The translations under genes and the position numbers were made by a program. From the NCBI RefSeq assembly GCF_029909975.1, contig NZ_CP094516.1, positions 5,704,001 to 5,768,000 on the forward strand: a DNA stretch of 64,000 nucleotides, written 5' to 3'. The stretch is from Bradyrhizobium sp. ISRA430 (GTDB taxonomy: Bacteria; Pseudomonadota; Alphaproteobacteria; Rhizobiales; Xanthobacteraceae). The notes beneath the pieces were generated by a model, which was not told where the DNA came from, searched no databases, and saw only the letters and a list, made by a program, of their open reading frames with translations. The first letter of the stretch is position 1, and every line of letters begins with the position of its first letter. Below, piece by piece: positions 45,100-52,102 of the stretch.

Positions 45100-45437
45100 A
45101 GCCCTTTCGGAGTGTCCTGCGTGCGTGCAAGAGGGCTTATCAGTTGCGGTGATCGTCATTCGCGAAGAAAAGTGACTTCCGGTGTTGGCGGCCCTTAGCC
45201 GAACTGGGGCTGAGGCATCTGCAAAGTCGGCTATGAGAGGCAGAGCGGACGTGGGGCCGGAGACGCTTCGACGGCCGCTGACCCGGAGCAGGCCTTTTCA
45301 CGCAGCCCGCCGACCGCCGGCTTTTGACCCCAGCCGGCCTTAGACTATTTTTTCGGAGTCGCGAACCGTTTCTCATTTTCCAAGCCTCTAAGTCTCTAGG
45401 GTCGTCAGAAACGACGCTACAAAGGCGCGAGGTTGCT
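45100..45437. other. Intergenic region in the island
   Basis: 338 bases with no supported gene. It presumably holds the promoter for the DUF2892/sigma operon. Confidence 0.35.
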
Positions 45438-45647
45438 ATGCTGTACAAGAAGAACGTGGCTGGATGGGAAAGTTGGGTCCGGCTCTTGGCTGGGGCAATT
45501 ATGATTGCTTGTGGGCTACTAGGTCTTAAAGGTATGCCCGTTGGATACCTGATCGCCGGTGTCGGGGTCCTGACCGCGCTTACAGGCGTTTTCGGATACT
45601 GCCCGGCGTGCGCAGTAGCAGGTCGAAAGCTGCGCGCCGAACCATGA
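45438..45647 (+). CDS. DUF2892 (YgaP-like) membrane protein with CPAC motif
   Basis: 69 residues. Pattern of the DUF2892/YgaP membrane domain: GWESWVRLLAGAIMIACGLL, a second helix (YLIAGVGVLTALTGVFGY), then CPAC and a basic tail. The CPxC pair lies at the membrane edge and could be redox active (inference). GAGG precedes ATG 45438. The stop overlaps the ATG of the sigma factor gene (ATGA), so the two are translationally coupled. Confidence 0.8.
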   Translation: MLYKKNVAGWESWVRLLAGAIMIACGLLGLKGMPVGYLIAGVGVLTALTGVFGYCPACAVAGRKLRAEP

Positions 45648-46168
45648 GCACACCTTTTTCATCGCCGAGCATGATGGAAGCGGCAATAGGCGGGGACGCT
45701 GACGCCATCCTGACGCTGCTCAAAATGTCGCAGCCCGACATACGCCGGTACGCGCGAAGAACCTGCCGCACGACAAGCGATGTGGAAGACGCGGTTCAGG
45801 AAACGTTATGGATCGTGTACAGTCGCATTGGTCGTCTCCAACGTGCCGGAGCCTTTTCCCTCTGGCTCTTTCGGATAGTTCATCGAACCTGCTTAAGATT
45901 GGCAAAGCAGCATTTAGGCCTTCCTGATGACGTCTCTTCCTTGGAAAATGACCTGCAGCTTTCGAAGAGGCCAGAATCAGAACTTCGCATCGATATAGCT
46001 GCCGCGATCCAGTCGCTGCCGAGCCACTACCGGCAGGTGCTCATTTTTCGGGATGTGGACGAAATGACGATTAGCGAAATAGCGCAATCGCTGGAGCTAA
46101 CCCGAGAAACTGTGAAGGCTCGACTGCATCGCGGTCGAGCGCTCGTGCGTGAATATATGATGCGCTGA
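45644..46168 (+). CDS. ECF RNA polymerase sigma factor
   Basis: 174 residues. Region 2 (DIRRYARRTCRTTSDVEDAVQETLWIVYSRI, residues about 30-75) binds core polymerase and the -10 element. Region 4 (LPSHYRQVLIFRDVDEMTISEIAQSLELTRETVKARLHRGR) has the helix-turn-helix for the -35 element. No conventional anti-sigma gene is adjacent; instead DUF2892 membrane proteins lie on both sides, ATGA-coupled upstream and nine bases downstream. They may take the place of an anti-sigma factor. Confidence 0.9.
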   Translation: MSTPFSSPSMMEAAIGGDADAILTLLKMSQPDIRRYARRTCRTTSDVEDAVQETLWIVYSRIGRLQRAGAFSLWLFRIVHRTCLRLAKQHLGLPDDVSSLENDLQLSKRPESELRIDIAAAIQSLPSHYRQVLIFRDVDEMTISEIAQSLELTRETVKARLHRGRALVREYMMR

Positions 46169-46177
46169 GGAGTAAGA

Positions 46178-46396
46178 ATGTTCGCCAGCAGTTCACTCAC
46201 CGAGCACCTTATCCGAGGTCTTGTTGGTATTGGAGCTCTCTCGACGGCAGTGTGGGTCGGGACAGACGCAGGTTGGCCTGCAGTACTAGGTTCCGTCACT
46301 CTGGGGCTAGTATCATTGATATCTTTTCGAGGATGCCCGGTCTGCTGGTCTATAGGCTTGTTTTCGATGGCACGCCGGTCGTTGACCTCGCTGTAA
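46178..46396 (+). CDS. DUF2892-like membrane protein with CPVC motif
   Basis: 72 residues, starting nine bases after the sigma factor stop with a GGAG site. Two helices (LIRGLVGIGALSTAVWVG and VLGSVTLGLVSLISF) are followed by GCPVCWSIGLFSMARR. Layout matches the first DUF2892 protein, including a CPxC pair at the end of helix 2. Together with it and the sigma factor it makes a three-gene unit. Confidence 0.72.
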   Translation: MFASSSLTEHLIRGLVGIGALSTAVWVGTDAGWPAVLGSVTLGLVSLISFRGCPVCWSIGLFSMARRSLTSL

Positions 46397-46780
46397 TCGG
46401 GTTCACTTCTGCTTTTGGCCCGACGCGGCTGTTCAGCACTGCAAGGACTAACGTCCGCTGTCCGGGGGCACAGCGGACCTATCGCGGACGGTGCCCCACT
46501 GCTGGGTGTGACCCAGAGGAGACATTTGCGGTCCGAGTGCCAGCTCTGCGTGCGGGCCCTTGCGACTCACCCGCTGGCCGTCGCCATGTTCCACTAGGCC
46601 TGCATCGGGCCTTGATCCGGCGCATTTTGCTGCGTCGTGGCGCGAATGCTGTTCGGCGGTGCCCACCAGGGCCACTGGGTGATGTCCGGCCTCCGCAACG
46701 GTCTGCCCTGCTTCAAGACCCGCCGCTAGCGCCCGCTACCCTAGGCGCCTAAACTGTCCTCTATCCATCCGGAGCTAAGC
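46397..46780. other. Intergenic region in the island
   Basis: 384 bases between the sigma operon and the first adenylate cyclase gene. It holds the hairpin at 46453-46478; otherwise frames are short and without ribosome sites. Confidence 0.35.
46453..46478. terminator. Hairpin downstream of the DUF2892/sigma operon
   Basis: GTCCGCTGT (46453-46461) and ACAGCGGAC (46470-46478) are perfect complements around an eight-base loop, 57 bases past the operon's last stop. No T-run follows, so the terminator role is a candidate only. Confidence 0.45.
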
Positions 46781-48562
46781 ATGGCCACGGAGCGCCTAGA
46801 GCGACGGCTCACAGCCATCCTCGCCGCCGATGTCGCGGGCTACTCCAGGCTGACCAGCATGGACGAGGAGGGCACGCACCTTCAGCTGAAGGAACATCTG
46901 CGTGTCCTCGTCGATCCCAAGATCAGCGAATACCGTGGACACGTTGTCAAGAACACCGGCGACGGAATGTTGGCTGAGTTCAGCAGCGTCGTCGACGCCG
47001 TCCGTTGCGCCATCGACGTTCAGCGCGGCATGGCGCAACGCAATGCCAGCCTACCTCAGGAAAGGAGAATCGAGTTCCGCATTGGTATCAATGTTGGGGA
47101 TGTCATCATCGATGGCGGTGACATTTTCGGTGATGGAGTGAACGTAGCGGTCCGTCTGGAAGGGATAGCGGAGCCGGGCGGCATCTGCGTTTCGGCCCGT
47201 GTTCAGGAGTACGTGCGGGGCCAATTCGAGATTCCCTTCGAGGACGTAGGCGAGCAGCGGCTCAAGAACATTGCTAGGCCAGTGCGTGCGTATGCGGTCA
47301 GGATTGGTACGCGGGCGTCGCTTGCCCCAAAGAGCGGCATGCCCGCCGTACCGAGCGCGCCACGTCTTTCTATGGTCGTATTGCCGTTTGCCAATCTCAG
47401 CAGCGATCCAGGGCAAGATTATTTCGTAGATGGCATCACCGAGGACCTTACCACAGAGCTATCGCGGCTAGCCGGCTCCTTCGTGATCGCACACAGCACC
47501 GCCTTTGCCTTCAAGGGCAAGTCGGTGGACGTAAAGCGCGTCGCGCGCGAACTCGGTGTTCGCTACGTGGTTGAAGGCAACGTCCGAAGGGCGGGTCAGC
47601 GCGTACGGGTTGGTATCCAGCTGATCAACGCCGAAACCGGTGCTCATCTGTGGGCTGATCGGTTCGATCGGGAAATCTCGGAGCTGTTCGAGCTACAGGA
47701 TGCAATCACCATCGAGCTCGCGCACGCGCTCGACGTGCAGCTTATCGAAGCCGAGAGCCGTCGCAGCGAGCGTTCGACAGACCCAGATGCAGGCGACCTG
47801 GTAATGCGCGCTCGCGCGCGCCTCTACCATGGCGTGTCTCGCGCGAGCCTTGTCGCGGCTATTCAGTATTACAGAGAGGCGTTGCAACTTGCCCCCGACG
47901 ACGTTTCGGCTTTGGCAGAGTTGGCGGATGTTCTCGCAAGCAACATCGCGAGCTTGTGGAGTGAAGCGCCCCACGAAGAGTTTCGTGAGGCTAAGGCCTT
48001 AGCTGTGCGGGCTCTGGAACTTGATCCGTCTGACGCGTACTGCCACCATGTCGTGGGCGTCGTGCTTTCTCTAAGTGGGCGTTTCCAGGAAGCCATAGAC
48101 GAATTCGAAGCAGCGATCCGGCTCAATCCGAATTTGCACTTTGCGCACTCTGGCCTTGGTTTTGCGAAGACTCTCTCGGGTCTCGGTGAGGAGGCGCTGC
48201 AGCATTTCGCTCACTTCATCCGTCTCAGTCCGCGCGACCCGTTTTTGTTCAGAGGATACTACGGCATTGGCTTGGTTCAGTTTCTACTCGGTGACGATGT
48301 CCGAGCGATTGAAATGCTGCACAAGGCAACTGGCTTGAGCCCTCACTACTCGCTGGCTCACCTCTGTCTCGCGGCCGCTCACGGCATCCAGGGGCGCGTC
48401 GATGAGGCGAGCGCCGCACTTGCCAACTATCTGCGGACCAGCCCGTCCGCCAGGACGATCTCCGCAATACAATTGCTTCGACCATCGAAGAATCCGTCTT
48501 ACCTTGCCCAGTGCGAAAGACTGTACGAAGGGCTGCGTAAGGCGGGGATGCCGGAGAGGTGA
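46781..48562 (+). CDS. Class III adenylate cyclase with TolB-like and TPR domains (copy 1)
   Basis: 593 residues. The catalytic domain (about 8-175) has both metal aspartates (AILAADVAGYSRL and KNTGDGMLAEF) and the GDGVNVAVRLEGIA turn. Residues about 200-320 are a TolB-like N-terminal fold (VVLPFANLSSDPGQDYFVDG). The rest holds TPR-type repeats (ALELDPSDAYCHHVVGVVLS, AIRLNPNLHFAHSGLGF). It should make cAMP in the cytoplasm under control of its protein-binding repeats. ATG 46781 is a good start. A related gene lies at 50087-51844 on the other strand. Confidence 0.9.
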   Translation: MATERLERRLTAILAADVAGYSRLTSMDEEGTHLQLKEHLRVLVDPKISEYRGHVVKNTGDGMLAEFSSVVDAVRCAIDVQRGMAQRNASLPQERRIEFRIGINVGDVIIDGGDIFGDGVNVAVRLEGIAEPGGICVSARVQEYVRGQFEIPFEDVGEQRLKNIARPVRAYAVRIGTRASLAPKSGMPAVPSAPRLSMVVLPFANLSSDPGQDYFVDGITEDLTTELSRLAGSFVIAHSTAFAFKGKSVDVKRVARELGVRYVVEGNVRRAGQRVRVGIQLINAETGAHLWADRFDREISELFELQDAITIELAHALDVQLIEAESRRSERSTDPDAGDLVMRARARLYHGVSRASLVAAIQYYREALQLAPDDVSALAELADVLASNIASLWSEAPHEEFREAKALAVRALELDPSDAYCHHVVGVVLSLSGRFQEAIDEFEAAIRLNPNLHFAHSGLGFAKTLSGLGEEALQHFAHFIRLSPRDPFLFRGYYGIGLVQFLLGDDVRAIEMLHKATGLSPHYSLAHLCLAAAHGIQGRVDEASAALANYLRTSPSARTISAIQLLRPSKNPSYLAQCERLYEGLRKAGMPER

Positions 48563-48710
48563 GCGCGTCCCTTGGGGAACAGCTGTTGAATCGTGCGGAA
48601 GCGTGCAAAATAATCACACAGGGTTTGCACGACGCAGGAGACGCCCGCTTATGGCCCGAAGCGGCCGGTGGGAGAGGGGCAGAGCATGTCCGCTCTGCCC
48701 GCCTAGTTCG

Positions 48711-48959
48711 GACGTCGACTTGCTCTGCTATTGCAAGCGCGTCGTCCACTTCAATGCCGAGGTAGCGCACGGTGCTCTCGATCTTGGTGTGCCCCAACAG
48801 AAGCTGAACGGCCCGCAGGTTGCCGGTACGGCGGTAGATCAAAGTAGCCTTGGTTCGTCGCAGCGAGTGCGTACCGAACATATGCGGGTCTAGTCCTATT
48901 CCCGCGAGCCAACCAGATAGTAGCCGGGCGTATTGCCGCGTGGTCAGCCCTCGATCCAG
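48711..48959 (-). pseudogene. Tyrosine recombinase (integrase) C-terminal remnant
   Basis: On the minus strand the frame reads LTTRQYARLLSGWLAGIGLD, FGTHSLRRTKATLIYRRTGN and VQLLLGHTKIESTVRYLGIE. The HxxR, GH and Tyr residues of the catalytic core are present, but the N-terminal two thirds, with the first catalytic Arg, are absent. Frame similarity ends near 48959; the downstream methyltransferase stop at 49017 is in the same frame. It is a truncated phage/island integrase. Confidence 0.8.
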
Positions 48960-49016
48960 GTCCCCGGACTCCGCGGCGGCGGAAATGACCCATTGCCGAC
49001 TTGGCTTGTGCGCCCA

Positions 49017-49865
49017 TCAAGCCGGTCGCTGGCCCGAGCCAATTTTGAATGCGATAGGTAGGTTCAGCCCGTCGGCTGATCTGTAGACGCTGGCGCAACG
49101 TTCGAACGCGGTTCGGATCAGGTCTTGAGTCGCCTGATCTTGCTGCCTAATGACAGCGCCGGTCAGAACGAGACTGCCTAACCCGCCTCGCCAAAGGGTC
49201 TCCGTATCGGGAACGAAGTAGGTTGCAGTGTGTTCTGTGACCTTCACCTCCGTGAGGCCAGCTCCGTTTAGCAACCGGAGGAATTCGCCCGAGTTGGAAT
49301 AGCGAAACACATCGTGGCCCTGTGGCACGTCCAGTGGGGCCGATACGCCAATCTCGGCAATGGCGTCACGGAAGATGCCTTGAATACGTTGGCGCGATGG
49401 TTCATCCCACCACGAAAATGCAATACGTCCGCCGGGCGATAAAGTTCGAACGCACTCTGCGACAGCAAGTTCTGGCCGGGGAAAATGTCCAAGACCGAAA
49501 GCGCAGACGACTGCGTCGAACGTATGATCAGGAAATGGGAGATGTTCTACGTCAGCCTCACGATATTCGATCGTGGGGTACAGCCGCTGCGCCAGTTCTA
49601 TCATGCGCGGCGACAAATCAACGCCGACCGAGCGCGCGCCGCGATTTGCGGCTTCGGCTGTAAGGACACCCGGCCCGCTCGCGACATCCAGCAGACGCAT
49701 GCCGGAGTGCAACCGCACGTCGTCGAAAAGAGGGGCGGTAGCTAGAGCGGTCACCGCCGCAAAAAATTCGTGATAGCTCTTTGCCAAAGCATCATGACCT
49801 TGGCGTTCGAAGGCCCGCAGTCGTTCCGCCTCGCTGCTCGACAGTTCTGCTGGAGACACAATCAT
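49017..49865 (-). CDS. Class I SAM-dependent methyltransferase
   Basis: 282 residues. Motif I is LLDVASGPGVLTAEAA; motif II has VGVDLSPRMIELA; then EADVEHLPFPDHTFDAVVCA. This is the UbiE/MenG-like Methyltransf_11 class of small-molecule methyltransferases. The C-terminal half is poorly conserved, so the substrate cannot be inferred. ATG 49865 follows a GGGGGGA site. The gene directly abuts the integrase remnant on the same strand. Confidence 0.85.
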   Translation of the reverse strand: MIVSPAELSSSEAERLRAFERQGHDALAKSYHEFFAAVTALATAPLFDDVRLHSGMRLLDVASGPGVLTAEAANRGARSVGVDLSPRMIELAQRLYPTIEYREADVEHLPFPDHTFDAVVCAFGLGHFPRPELAVAECVRTLSPGGRIAFSWWDEPSRQRIQGIFRDAIAEIGVSAPLDVPQGHDVFRYSNSGEFLRLLNGAGLTEVKVTEHTATYFVPDTETLWRGGLGSLVLTGAVIRQQDQATQDLIRTAFERCASVYRSADGLNLPIAFKIGSGQRPA

Positions 49866-50086
49866 TCCCCCCTAGACGCAAGACCGCTCAACAATAACAG
49901 CTCTCGGGGAACGGCAACATCCTAGATGTCCGGATGTGGCCCTTCTCCGAAGCATCGGCTCGCCCCGTCAAGGTCCAGATACTGGAGTACAGCGGACTCG
50001 ATTTGCTCACGTTGAGTTCTTCGCATTCTGACCCATTTCGGACCTTGGCTGCTTTCGGGCTGCGACTCACGCGTCAGCTCGGGAGA

Positions 50087-51844
50087 TCATTCTTCCGGCA
50101 GTCCTACCGGTCGGAGAATGTCGCAATAACGCGTTCGGTCGGCCGCGTAAATTAATGGGGACGCTCGCTCCACCCATGCTACTGAGTATTCGGGCTGGAG
50201 GTCCCGCGCCTTCGCCACGGCTTCTCGCGCCTCCTCCAGATGCCCCAGCATCGCGGCCGAGAGCGCCAGCCCGCGCCAAGAGCCCGTGACTTCGGGGTTC
50301 TGGCGCACCGCGCGGCGTCCCCAATCGAGGCCTGCCGCGTAGTCCCCGGCCATGAAGTGTGCGAAAGCTCGGATGCTGGCGAAGGCCGCAAAGTTCGGAT
50401 CGTGTGGGCTGAGGCGCATCGCCCTTTCAAGGGAGCCGACAGCCTCAGCTCCCTTTGCACCGTAAGCCAGCACCAGCCCAAGAAAGGCGTGGCCCAACGC
50501 GAAGTTCGGATTCAAGTCGAGTGCCGCGCGCAGCTCCTCGACGGCTTCCTCGTGCTCGCGCCGGAGCATATGAGAGAACCCAAATGCGAGGCGTGCCCAA
50601 GGGTCGTTGCGGTCGATCGCCACTGCAGCGCGGGCCCGCTCAGTAGCCGGTGCCAGTACAGCAGCGAGCCCGCCCCCAAAAGCCTGCGCGTTCCAGAGGC
50701 TGAGCCATGCGTGAAGACCAAGCGCGCGTGCATAGGATGGGTCGAGCCGCAGCGCCGCCGATAAAAAATCGAGCGCCGTTTCATTGTCGCTCCGAGTCCA
50801 TCGCCACATGAACGGCAGCGCGCGAATGACGCAGTCCCAAGCATCGAAGTGGCTTGGCGGCGTCTGTTGTAGGCGCGCGCTCTCGGCAGCGTAGAGCTGC
50901 GGCTCAACCGCAGTGACGATGCTTGCGGTGACCTCGTCCTGGAGAGCAAAGAGGTCTGGCAGTGCTCGTTCGTAGCGCTCTACCCAAATTTCGCGTCCGG
51001 TCCCCGCGTCGGCGAGCTGGACCCCGATCCGCACGCGTTCGCCGGCCCTTCGGACGCTGCCCTCAAGGACGTAGCGCACGCCAAGCTCGCGACCAATCTG
51101 CGTCACGCCGACTGTCCTGCCCTTGTAGGTGAACGCCGAACCCCGAGCAATGACGAAGAAGCCGCGCAGCCGCGCCAGTGCGGTTGTGATCTCCTCGGCA
51201 ATTCCATCTGCAAAATACTCTTGGCTCGGATCCCCGCTCAGGTTTTGGAATGGCAGAACAGCAATTGATGGCTTGTCGGGGAGCGCCAGCGTAGGCAGTG
51301 GCTTGGCTTCCACGCCTTCCAACCGAACGCGGTACACACGCACCGGCCAAGCGATATTCTTTAGTCGATGCTCGCCTGTATCCTCGAATGCAAGGTCCAA
51401 TTTGCTCCGCGCATCCTCCTGCACTCGAGCCGACACACAGATGCCGCCCGGGAGCGCGAGCGTCTCCAGCCGTGCGGCGATGTTCACGCCATCGCCATAG
51501 ATGTCATTTTCTTCAATAATAACGTCGCCCACGTTGATGCCGACGCGAAACTCAATCCGCTTATCTTGAGGCACTTCGGAATTGCGCGCGGCCATACCGC
51601 GCTGAACTTCGACAGCACAACGCAACGCATCCACGACACTGCTGAACTGCGCCAGCATGCCATCGCCGGTGTTTTTAACAACCCGTCCGCGGTGTTCGAC
51701 GATTTTGGGCTCGACGAGCGTGCGAAGATGGTCCTTCAACTGGACGTGTGTGGCCTCCTCGTCGACGCCCATGAGCCGGCTGTAGCCGGCGACATCAGCT
51801 GCGAGAATGGCGGAGAGCCGTCGCTCCAAGCGCTCGCCAGCCAA
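50087..51844 (-). CDS. Class III adenylate cyclase with TolB-like and TPR domains (copy 2)
   Basis: 585 residues with the same architecture as the gene at 46781: catalytic aspartates in ILAADVAGYSRLMG and KNTGDGMLAQF, GDGVNIAARLETLA, TolB-like SIAVLPFQNLSGDPSQEYF, then TPR repeats (LDLNPNFALGHAFLGLVL, AMRLSPHDPNFAAFASIRA). Start is TTG 51844, with GGAGG six bases upstream; no ATG is better placed. The two genes are on opposite strands. They are paralogues from separate lineages or an old duplication. Confidence 0.9.
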   Translation of the reverse strand: MAGERLERRLSAILAADVAGYSRLMGVDEEATHVQLKDHLRTLVEPKIVEHRGRVVKNTGDGMLAQFSSVVDALRCAVEVQRGMAARNSEVPQDKRIEFRVGINVGDVIIEENDIYGDGVNIAARLETLALPGGICVSARVQEDARSKLDLAFEDTGEHRLKNIAWPVRVYRVRLEGVEAKPLPTLALPDKPSIAVLPFQNLSGDPSQEYFADGIAEEITTALARLRGFFVIARGSAFTYKGRTVGVTQIGRELGVRYVLEGSVRRAGERVRIGVQLADAGTGREIWVERYERALPDLFALQDEVTASIVTAVEPQLYAAESARLQQTPPSHFDAWDCVIRALPFMWRWTRSDNETALDFLSAALRLDPSYARALGLHAWLSLWNAQAFGGGLAAVLAPATERARAAVAIDRNDPWARLAFGFSHMLRREHEEAVEELRAALDLNPNFALGHAFLGLVLAYGAKGAEAVGSLERAMRLSPHDPNFAAFASIRAFAHFMAGDYAAGLDWGRRAVRQNPEVTGSWRGLALSAAMLGHLEEAREAVAKARDLQPEYSVAWVERASPLIYAADRTRYCDILRPVGLPEE

Positions 51845-52102
51845 AGCACACCTCCGGGTACGCGTAGGCAGTTTACTCCTCCGGTTGCGGTCGCCAAGGG
51901 GGACTGACGGATTTGGACGCCCGCCGCATGCCGGTACCGCGAGGGCGGCCCTTTCCGCGACGGATTAATGACCATCCGCGGCAGCACCGCTATATGTCCG
52001 CTTCTGGGCCCAGACCAGACGAGCTGAAGGGACAGGCCGAAGTCTGCTTCCTAACACAGGATGCGGACACAGCTTATCGAGGCTTCGGGACGAGTACGCG
52101 CG

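Noticed and set aside
48249-48710. Downstream extension of the integrase frame
   Set aside because: Lies antisense to the adenylate cyclase 3' end and has no recombinase similarity beyond the usual C terminus.
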